Assembly: GCA_963789275.1 (NCBI GenBank)
Contig: CAWBKF010000027.1
Coordinates: forward strand, 17,808-81,807
Direction of reading: 5' to 3'
Source of the DNA: DAHUYF01 sp963789275
GTDB taxonomy: Bacteria; Pseudomonadota; Alphaproteobacteria; ATCC43930; CGMCC-115725
Length of the DNA: 64,000 bases
The notes under the pieces were generated by a model. It worked only from the letters and a program-made list of their open reading frames with translations, had not been told where the DNA came from and made no database searches. Made by a program: the position numbers and the translations under genes. Below, in pieces: positions 8,562-16,987 of the stretch (its first letter is position 1; each line of letters opens with the position of its first letter).

Positions 8562-8609
8562 CGCCCTTTCACGGCGGTAACACGGGTTCGAATCCCGTCG
8601 GGGACGCCA
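8562..8609 (+). other. tRNA-Glu(UUC) 3' fragment: integration attachment site (attR)
   Basis: This 48-bp stretch matches the 3' half of bacterial tRNA-Glu. It begins with the anticodon loop CCTTTCACGG (anticodon TTC) and continues through the T-arm GGTTCGAATCC to acceptor and terminal CCA. The 5' half is absent: upstream bases show no D-arm. Elements that integrate into a tRNA gene leave such a fragment at the far end while the intact tRNA sits at the other end. The plus-strand direction puts the element to the left. An intact copy is not in the window. Confidence 0.85.
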
Positions 8610-8933
8610 CCCTCAATTCTCATCTCTCTCCGACCCAAAGTGCTCAGCCCTACGTCGGGGGTGTACGCCGGGGACTCAAAATTTTTACTACGCCGGTGAC
8701 GTAGGGCGTGGCGGTGCGACTGCCGGCCAGGCTGAAGCGCGCGCGGAGCACCAGCATCGGAGCAATGGTAACGATGCGCCCCTCTGCCGCCAAGGCTCGC
8801 TTCTGAGAACACGAGAACCGCCGCGTTTCGAGCTCACGAAAATTTGTGCTTGACGCTGAGAACATATAGTGAACAATTGCGCCGTGGTGAAACCTTCTGC
8901 GCAATCCAACTCAACCTAAGATGGAGGCCCATC
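8610..8933. other. Intergenic stretch after the att site
   Basis: I find no convincing gene here. Besides the LexA-like site at 8860-8874 it holds an inverted repeat, CCCTACGTC at 8648-8656 and GACGTAGGG at 8698-8706, separated by 41 bases with an AT-rich centre. It may be a recombinase arm site or a decayed terminator. Confidence 0.3.
8860..8874. promoter_or_regulatory. LexA (SOS) box candidate
   Basis: GAACATATAGTGAAC fits the alphaproteobacterial LexA site GAAC-N7-GAAC (GTTC-N7-GTTC on the other strand). It lies 60 bases before the frameshifted EF-hand gene. No known SOS gene (lexA, recA, imuA, dnaE2) is adjacent in either direction. It may be an orphan site left after the island insertion. 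Confidence 0.5.
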
Positions 8934-9411
8934 ATGTCCCTTGCCTACCGTTTCGTCCCGTTCCTCTTCGCTCTCGCCTTGGTGGGTCCGGTCGGTGCGC
9001 TGGCCCAGACCAACGAGCGCGCCGCAGCTCCGGCGCGACTGGGCCGATCGCTACATGGTCCGGCTCGATCCCGACCGGAAGGGTTACGCCACGCTCGACG
9101 ACGCGCTGCGCTTTGCCGGTGCCCAGTTCGACCGCTTCGACCGCAGCCATGCCGGCGTGCTTGACATGGCGAACTTCACCGCAGCACAGCGCGCCTCGCT
9201 CGAGCGGGCAAGCGAGGCCCGCAAGCCCTACGCGCAGCGCGCCCTCGAGCGCCGCGAGGCGCTCTTCCGCACGCTCGATGCGAAGGGCGAGGGCAAGATC
9301 ACCAAGGATTCCTATCTCGCGTTGACACGCCAGCATTTCGCCGACATCGACGTGAAGCAGGCCGGGAAGATCACCGTCGCCGACCTGCGCCTCGCGCATC
9401 ACGGCCTCTAA
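8934..9411 (+). pseudogene. Secreted EF-hand-like protein, frameshifted
   Basis: A GGAGG seven bases before ATG 8934 and a clean signal peptide (FLFALALVGPVGALAQ) define the start. Around 9035 the coding frame shifts by one base; the mature part continues in another frame to 9411. That part has degenerate EF-hand loops: LDPDRKGYATLDDA, FDRSHAGVLDMANF, LDAKGEGKITKDSY and IDVKQAGKITVADL. Proteins of this type are exported and may bind calcium. The shift is either decay or a sequencing error. A strong hairpin follows at 9421. Confidence 0.7.
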
Positions 9412-9420
9412 GCCAGGCCC

Positions 9421-9452
9421 CGCCTCGCCGCCGGCCGCTTGGCGGCGAGGCG
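9421..9452 (+). terminator. Hairpin terminator candidate
   Basis: CGCCTCGCCGCC and GGCGGCGAGGCG form a perfect 12-bp stem with an eight-base loop, ten bases after the EF-hand stop codon. There is no T-run, so it is either a weak intrinsic terminator or an RNA-stabilising hairpin. Confidence 0.5.
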
Positions 9453-9513
9453 CGTTGCCTGTTCGATGTTGCCGGCGAGCGAGTCCGCTTGTTTACTCCG
9501 ACCCCGATTTTCT

Positions 9514-9609
9514 TCAGAAAGAGTACCGCAGACCGAGCTTGGGGATGTGCGCGGCCTCGTCGCCGCCCACCGATGCGTTCAGAAAATAGCGCTGATAGCG
9601 ATCAATTCC
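9514..9609 (-). pseudogene. C-terminal remnant of an outer-membrane beta-barrel protein
   Basis: The minus strand reads RYQRYFLNASVGG...PKLGLRYSF and then stops. A final strand ending in an aromatic residue (LGLRYSF) is the usual C-terminal signature of outer-membrane barrels. Nothing upstream continues as a barrel, so this would be a truncated leftover. The fragment is short and the call is tentative. Confidence 0.3.
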
Positions 9610-9656
9610 GGAGTGCCTTCGCTTTAATTGGTGCGGCCGGGGGTCGAGCAACGCAC

Positions 9657-10022
9657 TCACGGTTGTCGGCGGGGTTCGTCGCCGGTCCGTCGCAAGAGCT
9701 CGCGGACCCGCTCGTAGACCGCGTCGATCGGCGGCCGCGGCAAAGAGGCGACGCTCGCCTCCAGCGCGCATCTCGTTCTGGCCCAGCTCCGCACATAGTC
9801 CGACACGGCGGGATCGGCGAGCATGGCAACCACCACGCGTCCCTCGACGCCCGGCGAGGGCGCGCTGTTCTCGGCCGTCAAATCCATGTGGACGGCTTCC
9901 ACATAGGCCATGGCCTCGAGGACGAAGTCGGGGTCTTGGCGACGCAGCGCGATGCGATCCCGATCGGCTCGGGCGGCCTCTACCCTAGGTCCCGCTGGTG
10001 ATGCTGTGGGTGCCGCCATCAT
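9657..10022 (-). CDS. Hypothetical protein, about 121 residues
   Basis: The start is placed at MMAAPTASPAG because the sequence before it is Arg-rich and non-protein-like. The product is helical with conserved-looking stretches (DPDFVLEAMAYVEAVHMDL, VERVRELLRR-type tail). No motif, signal peptide or membrane segment is visible. I do not recognise the family, and the neighbours give no hint. Confidence 0.45.
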   Translation of the reverse strand: MMAAPTASPAGPRVEAARADRDRIALRRQDPDFVLEAMAYVEAVHMDLTAENSAPSPGVEGRVVVAMLADPAVSDYVRSWARTRCALEASVASLPRPPIDAVYERVRELLRRTGDEPRRQP

Positions 10023-10728
10023 CCGATGGACCGAGATCCACGCATGTTCTATCACCTTCGGCCGCCACTCGACTGATGGCAGCATGCAGCCGGCGTGAAC
10101 CAGCCGCCGGCGAAACCTAGAGACGATCTCGCCGACGGGATAGGTTCGGAAAATACTCACGACCGCGGGCGATGCTCGACGTGTGGACTGCCTGCGCGTG
10201 CGGGTCTGCTCACGGCATGCTGCGCCCGCTTCGCGAGCGGTTCGGAGGCTGGCGCCGCCCGAGACCTCGATGTGCCGGGCATTGATCCAGCGGCAGCCCT
10301 GGCGCTGCAGTGCCGCGGTCACGCCGCCGAAATCGGTCGCGATGGTGGCTGGCGCGCTGGTGCCGGCGGCGATGCCGCTTGGCCCTGGCGCATGGCGAGA
10401 TGGCGCTTCATGGATTGGGGGAGGCGCGAGGGGGCGGTATCGATTAATTTTGGCTGGTCACGCCATTCGGGCGTCAGATGGGATCGGAAACGGATCCATT
10501 CCGCGGCGCCACCGGACCCCCGGCGGCCGTGGCGTGCCAGGCACGCTCTCGGCTGCGCAACGACCCTCGATCCAGGATCTCGAAACAAGCCCGGCATCCC
10601 GTCGGGCCCCCCTCCTAAGTGGCTATGGCATCCGGAAGAATATTGCTTTGTCCGCGGGTGCCTAGCGATCTTTTCTTCACACTTTGGGTCAAGGATGGAG
10701 GAGCGTCAATTTCCGTTGGGGTGGTCCC
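10023..10728. other. About 700 bp without a supported gene
   Basis: Open frames cross this stretch on both strands, but their translations are Arg/Pro/Gly-rich with no domain, as expected for noncoding GC-rich DNA. I see no RNA gene or repeat. Decayed coding sequence is possible. Confidence 0.4.
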
Positions 10729-10869
10729 ATGGACGCTGCTTCCCTGCTCCGCCAGGCCGAGAAGTACCGGTGCCTCGCGGATGGAATAAACGACCAGGAG
10801 ACCCTCGTGGTGCTCGAGCAGATGGCCTGCGAGCTGGAGCTCCGCGCCAGAACTCATCGAGGGGCATGA
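10729..10869 (+). CDS. 46-residue helical protein
   Basis: The protein MDAASLLRQAEKYRCLADGI...DQETLVVLEQMACELELRA follows a pattern widespread in rhizobial genomes: A..YR.LA..I.D......L..LA.E.E. It consists of two short amphipathic helices and is probably cytosolic. A GGGGTGG lies close upstream of the ATG. It belongs with the small helical proteins at 1469, 11606 and 18382. No role is known. Confidence 0.55.
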   Translation: MDAASLLRQAEKYRCLADGINDQETLVVLEQMACELELRARTHRGA

Positions 10870-10964
10870 GGCGCGATACCGTGCCTACGCCGCGTATCCG
10901 CGGCGGAAGGCACGATAATCCCGCTTTCGCGATCGCGCCTGCCGTTCCCGGCACGGCAGGCACG

Positions 10965-11375
10965 CTAGCCGGGCCCGGCCAACGCTGTTCGCGGACTTAC
11001 CGATCGGGGGTGAGAGGGCGGGCGCATCAGCGTCCAATGACCGTTGGATCGTTGGCACACCGTGCCGGTGGCGCGCCGCAGCGCGCCGTCGATGACAACG
11101 CTGCGCTGGACGACGTGGCAGAGCCGGCCATGCGCATTCTTGAATGTCGAGACGACCCGCGTTTTTTGCTTATGAGCCGTCGCCGCGGGCGGATGACCGG
11201 CGCGCGTTGGCGCGCCGTTGCCCGTGGCCGTTCCGGGGTCAGCGCCGGCATGGGCGTAAGCCTTCTCGGCCAGCAGCGTGCCGCCGCCGGCCAAGGGCGC
11301 CAGTGTCGCGAGCACCGCGGCGAAGGCCGCGACGACGATCCGGGGCGACCTCCCGGAGCCGCGCTGAGCGCTCAT
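10965..11375 (-). CDS. Exported protein with 17-kDa surface-antigen-like C-terminal motif
   Basis: From MSAQRGSGRSPR (start at 11375, AGGAGGG upstream on this strand) a signal peptide runs to AYAHA near residue 34. After a low-complexity Ala/Thr/Pro linker, the C-terminus reads GRLCHVVQRSVVIDGALRRA then GTVCQRSNGHW. The C....V.IDG.....GT.C....G.W arrangement is that of the 17-kDa surface-antigen family, whose members are periplasmic or outer-membrane associated. The two cysteines may form a disulfide. The molecular function of the family is unknown. Confidence 0.65.
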   Translation of the reverse strand: MSAQRGSGRSPRIVVAAFAAVLATLAPLAGGGTLLAEKAYAHAGADPGTATGNGAPTRAGHPPAATAHKQKTRVVSTFKNAHGRLCHVVQRSVVIDGALRRATGTVCQRSNGHWTLMRPPSHPRSVSPRTALAGPG

Positions 11376-11605
11376 CGATAAGCCCTCCTTGGGTCCGAAC
11401 AGCCCTCGATAAACCCCTGGTTTTGTGATCGGTTCCGCAATGCGCCCCTCGTGTCGGGCGGTGCGAGACGAGCGCAATGTGCGATTGCTCATTGCGGGCA
11501 CCCTCGCCTAATCACTGCAACTTTAACGATAAAGTCCTTTAAACCGTCACAACCCAGGACTACGCTTTGGGTATTCGGGGACGCTGTCGGTTGGGGAAGG
11601 GGCAG

Positions 11606-11860
11606 ATGGAAACCGCAACGCTCGCGACAGAGGATGGGGTTGCGCGCCTGCGCAAGACCGCCGCGCAGCTACGCGCGCTCGCCCAGCGCCACGCAGAAGC
11701 GGAGAATCACGCGATCACCGTGAAGCTCAATCAAGTGGTGGCGGAAATCGAAGCAGAGGCTGACGCGCTGGAGCGCTTCGGCGATCCCGCTAGACCGCAG
11801 CGCCGCCCGCCGCCATCATCGGCTCTATCAGCGTGGGATCATCGTTCTTCACGGTATTGA
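11606..11860 (+). CDS. 84-residue helical protein
   Basis: The ATG at 11606 follows a GGGAAGGGG site. Residues 1-55 form one long amphipathic helix (VARLRKTAAQLRALAQRH, VVAEIEAEADALERF). The C-terminal 25 residues are Pro/Arg/Ser-rich and lie inside the convergent SRAP gene by 71 bases, so they may not be conserved. The protein resembles the other small helical proteins in the first 19 kb. Unknown function. Confidence 0.5.
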   Translation: METATLATEDGVARLRKTAAQLRALAQRHAEAENHAITVKLNQVVAEIEAEADALERFGDPARPQRRPPPSSALSAWDHRSSRY

Positions 11861-12497
11861 CCCGCGTGCTGATCGAATAAGCCCTCATCCGCGCGGCCGG
11901 GAAGGGCGTCAGCAACGCCAGCAGTTCGTGCGTCAGCGCCGGCTCCTCGCCCAGCCATCTTGCCCAGGCCTCGCGCGGCAGGATCACCGGCATGCGGTCA
12001 TGGATCGGCGCGACGAGCTCGTTCGGTTGGCCGGTCACGATGGCGCATGTCCGGACCCATTCGGCACCCTCGCCGGCGGATTTGTCGCGCCAATTCTCCC
12101 ACAGCCCCGCGAAGGCGAAGAGCGGCTCGTCATCGGGGAGGATGACGTAGGGCGTCTTCGTGGTCCCGGTCTTCTTCCACTCGTAGAAGCCGCTCGCCGG
12201 GATGATGCAGCGTCGGCTGTTGAAGGCCTCGCGGAAGGTCGACATAGTGGCGATCGTCTCGGCCCTGGCGTTTATGCAGCGGGCGCCGAAGGACAGATCC
12301 TTGGCCCAATGCGGCACAAGACCCCAGCGCAGCGCATCGAGCGACCGCTCCCTGGTCTCCGGGTTGTAGCGCACGGTCAAGACGGGGTCCGTCGGCGCTA
12401 TGTTGAAGCGCGCGGGATAGTTCGGAAGCGGGTTGCGCGTGTTGAAGAGGTTCGCGATCTCCGCGACGGGGTGCTTGTTCAGGAGCCGGCCACACAT
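11790..12497 (-). CDS. SRAP/YedK-type abasic-site processing protein
   Basis: The 235-residue protein begins MCGRL; Cys2 becomes the N-terminus after Met removal and forms a thiazolidine link to abasic sites in single-stranded DNA. Other family residues are visible: Asn in RFNIAPTD, NARAE, Glu in GFYEWKK and His in PIHDRMPVIL. Homologues are YedK (E. coli) and human HMCES, which shield abasic sites from breakage during replication. The length is typical. It stands alone between small genes. The SOS link implied by older names is not visible here as a LexA box. Confidence 0.95.
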   Translation of the reverse strand: MCGRLLNKHPVAEIANLFNTRNPLPNYPARFNIAPTDPVLTVRYNPETRERSLDALRWGLVPHWAKDLSFGARCINARAETIATMSTFREAFNSRRCIIPASGFYEWKKTGTTKTPYVILPDDEPLFAFAGLWENWRDKSAGEGAEWVRTCAIVTGQPNELVAPIHDRMPVILPREAWARWLGEEPALTHELLALLTPFPAARMRAYSISTRVNTVKNDDPTLIEPMMAAGGAAV

Positions 12498-12547
12498 CGT
12501 GATACTGTCGGCATCCCGGGAGACCGGGTCAAGTGCGCCCGCCCTTG

Positions 12548-12760
12548 CTAATCGCGGGTGCCGCTGATCCGACGTTTCAAGGAATGGCGCTGCACCAGAC
12601 CATGAAGCCTGTGGGCCATTGCCATGGCACGGTCAAAATCGGCGCCACTGTAGGGGAACAATCTCGAGCCGCTATTGCGATCGCGTTCGAGGAGAATGGT
12701 CTCGATATTCTCGAAGGCGGTCTCGTCGTTGGCGGCGATGGTCGGGTCGTGCCGAGGCAT
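12548..12760 (-). CDS. Hypothetical 70-residue protein
   Basis: A perfect AGGAG seven bases before the ATG at 12760 supports this start. The product has one central helix (ANDETAFENIETILLERDR) and a basic tail (HRLHGLVQRHSLKRRI). It has no recognisable domain. It is encoded 50 bp upstream of the SRAP gene on the same strand and may be co-transcribed with it. Confidence 0.5.
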   Translation of the reverse strand: MPRHDPTIAANDETAFENIETILLERDRNSGSRLFPYSGADFDRAMAMAHRLHGLVQRHSLKRRISGTRD

Positions 12761-13010
12761 GTGCTTGCTCCTGCGATTGCCCCCTTACAAACACTTTGAT
12801 CGTGGTTAATGCACCATTCGTGCCTCACGATTGCTCGAAGCCGGGGACACGCTGTGCGCGGCGCATGGGCCTATGACACGCCGAGCATGTTGCCGGCGAA
12901 GGGCGATGATTCGCATGGGATTGCGGGATCACCCGAAATCCGGGTTCCCGTGATCATTGGACGAAACCGGCCTCGGCGTTAGCGAGGCGTCCGGCAGGTT
13001 CAGCCGGCGG

Positions 13011-13232
13011 TCATTCTTCCAAATCGCTTTTGACGTACACCAGGAGCAGCTGCATCTGTTCAACCATGCAAGCGTCCTCGATGGTCGCAAAGAGCGCGCC
13101 GACGAGACGGCGTTTCGTCAGGCGCGAGGGCAGCGCATCGTAAGCCGCCGCCAATGTCATGCGGTTGGTGCTCGTCGTGGTCGCCAAGCAGGCGCCAAGC
13201 GCCTTGGTAAAGTTCTCGATTTTTCGCGTCAT
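13011..13232 (-). CDS. Hypothetical 73-residue protein
   Basis: The start is taken at MTRKIENFTKAL. The product is helical (MTLAAAYDALPSRLTKRRLV, then EDACMVEQMQLLLVYVKSDL), and codon use looks coding only from this Met onwards. I do not recognise it. The 440 bp between it and the XRE gene hold nothing I can support. Confidence 0.5.
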   Translation of the reverse strand: MTRKIENFTKALGACLATTTSTNRMTLAAAYDALPSRLTKRRLVGALFATIEDACMVEQMQLLLVYVKSDLEE

Positions 13233-13672
13233 CGTTCGCCCCCGGTACACCAAGCGGTCGCGCGAAGGGAGGTCGTGCTCGGTCGTCGGCGAGGGATACG
13301 TCGCGACACGCATCGCGGCGTCCTGGCCATGGAGTGGTAGAAATCTACCCCGATGAGGCGAGGATGGCCCGTTCAATTTACGCGGAAAGGGAGTTTCCAG
13401 GTGCCATGGTATTCGCGCAGGGGGACGTATGGCAATATGTCGCATGTCAAATCGTCCCGCCCATCCTTCGCGCGCGACGGGTACCGTCTGTCGGCCGGCT
13501 TTCCCTCGGAAGGCCCGGCGCCTATGGCCGGCCGTTCGCGCCCGGCTTTCGCTTTCTTTCCGTCTGCACGCGGTCAGGTTTCATATCCGGGGGGTCAGCT
13601 AGCTACTTAGTCCTTTTGTCGCCACGTATTCGCATCTCCTGCGTTAGTGCCTGGACAACATCAAGGCGGGCG

Positions 13673-14050
13673 ATGGCAGAAAGCATCCGTTCACAGTCGG
13701 CGGTGGATCGCTTCGTGGGGGCGCGCATCAGGGAGCGCCGGACGATGCTCGGTTTCACCCAGCACGAACTCGCTCTGCATGTCGGGGTCACCTATCAGCA
13801 GCTGCACAAATACGAGACGGCAGCAAACCGGATTTCCGCATCGCGGCTCTTCCAGTTCGCCCAAGCGCTGGGGGCGCCCATCGATTACTTTTTTGCGGGT
13901 GTTTACGAGGATCGCGCGGGCGGCCCGCAAGAGGCCCCGCGACAACGGCTCGCCCTCGAGCTAAGCCGCAATTTCAACGAAATCACCGAGCCGCAGCATC
14001 AGCAAGCGCTGGCGGAGCTCGCCCGCGTCCTGGCCCAGCGCGATGATTGA
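13673..14050 (+). CDS. XRE-family transcriptional regulator
   Basis: The 125-residue protein has a helix-turn-helix at residues 20-75: IRERRTMLGFTQHELALHVG, VTYQQLHKYETAANRISASR, then LFQFAQALGAPIDYFFAG. This is the Cro/C1-type fold that binds short palindromes, often autoregulatory. The C-terminal helix region (NFNEITEPQHQQALAELARV) may dimerise. A second regulator with the same layout is at 43992-44480. The target is unknown; no neighbour looks like a partner toxin. Confidence 0.85.
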   Translation: MAESIRSQSAVDRFVGARIRERRTMLGFTQHELALHVGVTYQQLHKYETAANRISASRLFQFAQALGAPIDYFFAGVYEDRAGGPQEAPRQRLALELSRNFNEITEPQHQQALAELARVLAQRDD

Positions 14051-14101
14051 GCGTCGTCGGGCGCAGGCCGAGCACATCGGCCGGAAACCCCGATGCCGCG
14101 C

Positions 14102-14347
14102 ATGACTGATCATCCCACGCCGGCCCGGAGCCCCATTCGCGTGGGCTCGAAATGGGATGAGAAGATGGCGCAACTGCGCGAAGCCGGACTTGCCTTGGAC
14201 TACGCGGCCGGTCAGCTCGTCTCCTGCTACCGGCCGTTGTCCGCGGTCGGCGCACGTCTTCCGGTCGCTGCAGCGGCGACGCGGCTCGGCGCGCGAGCGC
14301 CCGCGCGGCGGCGCGGCGGACGGCAAGCGCCGTCTCGCGGAGCTTGA
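14102..14347 (+). CDS. Doubtful short reading frame
   Basis: The N-terminal half (SKWDEKMAQLREAGLALDY) looks protein-like, but the second half is Ala/Arg-rich and resembles out-of-frame translation. If real, it may be frameshifted near 14240. No ribosome site is clear. Confidence 0.25.
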   Translation: MTDHPTPARSPIRVGSKWDEKMAQLREAGLALDYAAGQLVSCYRPLSAVGARLPVAAAATRLGARAPARRRGGRQAPSRGA

Positions 14348-14464
14348 CCGCCGCTCGTCACCACTCCCGCCCGTGCTGATCTTCTGCCACGCCGTTTTCA
14401 TCAGGTCGTCGCGCCCGGCGCCGCCCATCATTATTCTGAGGCGACTATAGAGGGAGGCGCAATC

Positions 14465-14677
14465 ATGACCGGGACGACATCGATTGTTGGAGACAGCCGC
14501 GAAGCCGTCGCGTTCCGCCTGTTGGAGCTGGTGATATCGGATGGCCAGAAGCCGGCAAGTCCCGACGCGATCAAGAAGTGGCTGCTGGACACCTATGCGG
14601 AATGCCTGCTGGCCGTGACCAACCCGAAGCGGACACTGAAGCTCGGCCCCAGCCCGCGCGAGGCGACGGACAAGTGA
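14465..14677 (+). CDS. Hypothetical 70-residue protein
   Basis: GAGGGAGG lies at good distance before the ATG at 14465. The product is a soluble helical protein (AVAFRLLELVISDGQK, then AIKKWLLDTYAECLLAV) with a Pro/Arg tail. There is no known motif. A second small gene follows 83 bp downstream in the same direction. Confidence 0.55.
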   Translation: MTGTTSIVGDSREAVAFRLLELVISDGQKPASPDAIKKWLLDTYAECLLAVTNPKRTLKLGPSPREATDK

Positions 14678-14760
14678 AAGGAGGCGCTCCGGCCGTAAGC
14701 GGAAGGTGCGTTTTCTCGCGGATTCACGAGCTGGAAAGGTCTGCACTGTATCCTGCCCCC

Positions 14761-14955
14761 ATGAACCGTGACCTGTGGCAAGTCGCCGTGTACCTCGCGG
14801 ACCAGTTCGGTCCCCGCGTCGCGTACATACTCCATGCGGAGATCATGGAGCAGCGCCGAAAGCTGGCCGATGAGAGGATGATCGCGGTTCTCCTCATGGT
14901 GGACCGCGCCGTGAGCGAATGGGCCAAGCCGAGAGTCGCTGACGCCATCCACTGA
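14761..14955 (+). CDS. Hypothetical 64-residue protein
   Basis: MNRDLWQVAVYLADQFGPRV starts at 14761 and continues as a helical protein (ILHAEIMEQRRKLADERM, then VLLMVDRAVSEWAK). Small proteins of this kind are frequent in rhizobial genomes, but I cannot name the family. The ribosome site is weak. It is probably in the same transcript as 14465-14677. Confidence 0.5.
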   Translation: MNRDLWQVAVYLADQFGPRVAYILHAEIMEQRRKLADERMIAVLLMVDRAVSEWAKPRVADAIH

Positions 14956-15035
14956 GCGCGCGTCGACCACTTTGGGACTGCAGGTTTTTCGGCGACGAAA
15001 CCTATGAAATTTACGATTGAACTCGTCAGGGACTT

Positions 15036-15599
15036 GTGCGTTCATGGCTCGTGATCGGCAATTTCACGGCGCAGGTTTTTCATGAGCAATCGGGCTGGGC
15101 CATTCGAGCCATCGCCTGCGGCCTGTTGACCCTGGGCAGTGCAGCCTGGGCGCCAACGACGCCCGTAACGAGCGTCAACAGTCAGATCCAGGCTCCGGCA
15201 TCCGCCCGACCGGTCGTGGTGCAGTCTCCGCCGGCGCACGCAGCCGCTGGTCCCCTGGTCGCGATCCGCGGGGCTACCGCCGGCACGAAGCAGAGAATAG
15301 ATACCTATATTGCGCTGAATCCTGATTGTTCTCCGGAAGAGTCCTCCGTGGCTGCGGCCATCATCAAATCGCCGCCTGCTCACGGCACCTTCGTGACCGA
15401 AAGGGGGGAGGATTTCCCGAATTTTCCAAGAGAGAACCAGCGTTTTCCCTGTAACTTGAAACGTTCGCCGGCGGTCTTGGCCTATTACACCGCCGCGCCG
15501 GGATACAACGGGACCGATACTGTCCTCGTCGACGTCATTTTTCCGCGCGGAGAAACCAGAGTGATCGAATACCGCATCACCGTGCTGGACGGACACTGA
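15036..15599 (+). CDS. Exported protein of unknown function
   Basis: The start is a GTG (15036 or in-frame GTG 15051). A hydrophobic segment (AIRAIACGLLTLGSAAWA) resembles a signal peptide or N-terminal anchor. The mature part has two cysteines (NPDCSPEE, RFPCNLKR) likely to form a disulfide. A beta-sandwich-like C-terminus follows (YYTAAPGYNGTDTVLVDV, then TRVIEYRITVL). The P.YNGTD motif is typical of Ig- or cadherin-like extracellular repeats. Location is probably periplasmic; the ligand is unknown. Confidence 0.6.
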   Translation: MRSWLVIGNFTAQVFHEQSGWAIRAIACGLLTLGSAAWAPTTPVTSVNSQIQAPASARPVVVQSPPAHAAAGPLVAIRGATAGTKQRIDTYIALNPDCSPEESSVAAAIIKSPPAHGTFVTERGEDFPNFPRENQRFPCNLKRSPAVLAYYTAAPGYNGTDTVLVDVIFPRGETRVIEYRITVLDGH

Positions 15600-15799
15600 T
15601 CGGATCAGGTCATGCGCGCCGGCCGGCGCGCCTTCCTCAGCGACGAGAACGCTTGACGCCGCCGCACCGGCCGATCACCCAATCATTCGCCAAGGCTCGA
15701 CTGATTTGCGCTAGTTTTCGATCGGGCATCGTCGATGCGCGGCAGAACCGTTTGCCTTGGCGCGTCGCGCGCGGCGGAAGCCCGTCGGGAGGCTGGGTG

Positions 15800-16984
15800 A
15801 TGAGTCGCAAGAGCAGCGCCTTCGTGCCGCATGATCTGCAGGCGCCGCTGCGTGGCGCCGCGAGCGGGCCGCTTGCCGGTCTTACGGCAGCGGTCAAAGA
15901 CATGTACGACATCGCCGGCGAGCGCACCGGGGGCGGCAATCCCGATTGGCTGTCCTCCCACCCGCCGGCTGTCGGCACGGCCGTGGCTGTGGCTCGGCTG
16001 CTGGCTGCCGGCGCCGAGATCATCGGCAAGACGGTCTGCGACGAATTCTTCTTCAGCATCGCCGGCGTCAATGCGCATTACGGCATTCCGGCCAATGCCC
16101 GTGCGCCCGGAAGGCTGCCCGGGGGATCGTCGAGCGGATCCGCGGCGGCGGTGGGCGCCGGCGCCTGCGACATCGCGCTCGGCAGCGATACCGGCGGGTC
16201 GATCCGGGTGCCGGCGGCGCTCAACGGCATCTATGGCATCAGGCCCACCCACGGCCGCGTGGCCATGGAAGGGGCGATGCCCATGGCGCCGAGCTTCGAC
16301 ACTGCAGGCTGGCTCGCCGGCGGCCCCGGGCTGTTGCGCAAGCTCGGCGCGGTCCTGCTGGAGGGGCGCGCGCAGCCCGCGAAACTGCAGCGGCTGCTCG
16401 TCGCCGCCGACGCCTTTGCCGAGGCCGATGCCGGGGTCGTCGAGGTGCTGCAAGGGTTTTTGCAGCGCGCTGCACCGCTGCTTCCCGAGCGCGAGACGAT
16501 GTGCGTCGCGCCCGATGGCTTCGCGGCCTGGCAGGCGGCATTTCGCGTCATCCAGGGGCGGGAGGTGTGGGCGGTCTACGGCCAATGGATGGAGCAACGC
16601 CAGCCACAGCTCGGCCCGGGCATTGCCGAGCGCATGGCCTATGCCGCCAGCGTCACGCAGAGCGACGCCGCCGAGGCCCGCGTGGTGATGGCGGCAGCCC
16701 GCCGGCACCTCAACACGCTGTTGCCGCCCGGCACGGTGTTGGCGTTGCCGACCGTGCCGATGATCGCGCCACCGGTCGATGCGTCGCCGGCGCAGCTCGA
16801 AGACTTCCGCAAGCGGACCATGGCGCTGACGTGCCTCGCCAGTTTGGGCGGCTTGCCGCAGGTGACGCTGCCGGTGGGCGCGGTGGCGGGCTGTCCCGTC
16901 GGGCTGTCGCTCATCGGCTGGAGCGGGGCGGACGAGACGCTGCTCGATCTTGCGGCGACGATCGGCGCTTTTTGCGGCGCCTAG
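15800..16984 (+). CDS. Amidase signature family hydrolase
   Basis: The ATG at 15800 has GGAGG nearby and is followed by the family N-terminus. The Ser-cisSer-Lys triad is visible: Lys in LTAAVKDMYDI (about residue 33), Ser in GGSSSGSA (about 112) and the nucleophilic Ser in SDTGGSIRVPAAL (about 136). These enzymes hydrolyse carboxamides to acid plus ammonia; the substrate cannot be read from sequence. At 394 residues it is short for the family and lacks extra domains. The convergent racemase-like gene starts four bases after its stop. Confidence 0.88.
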   Translation: MSRKSSAFVPHDLQAPLRGAASGPLAGLTAAVKDMYDIAGERTGGGNPDWLSSHPPAVGTAVAVARLLAAGAEIIGKTVCDEFFFSIAGVNAHYGIPANARAPGRLPGGSSSGSAAAVGAGACDIALGSDTGGSIRVPAALNGIYGIRPTHGRVAMEGAMPMAPSFDTAGWLAGGPGLLRKLGAVLLEGRAQPAKLQRLLVAADAFAEADAGVVEVLQGFLQRAAPLLPERETMCVAPDGFAAWQAAFRVIQGREVWAVYGQWMEQRQPQLGPGIAERMAYAASVTQSDAAEARVVMAAARRHLNTLLPPGTVLALPTVPMIAPPVDASPAQLEDFRKRTMALTCLASLGGLPQVTLPVGAVAGCPVGLSLIGWSGADETLLDLAATIGAFCGA

Positions 16985-16987
16985 CAG

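Noticed and set aside
10095..11381. Long plus-strand open frame of 428 codons
   Set aside because: The translation is Arg/Pro/Gly-rich with no domain; it crosses genes with better support on both strands and is typical of antisense GC-rich DNA.
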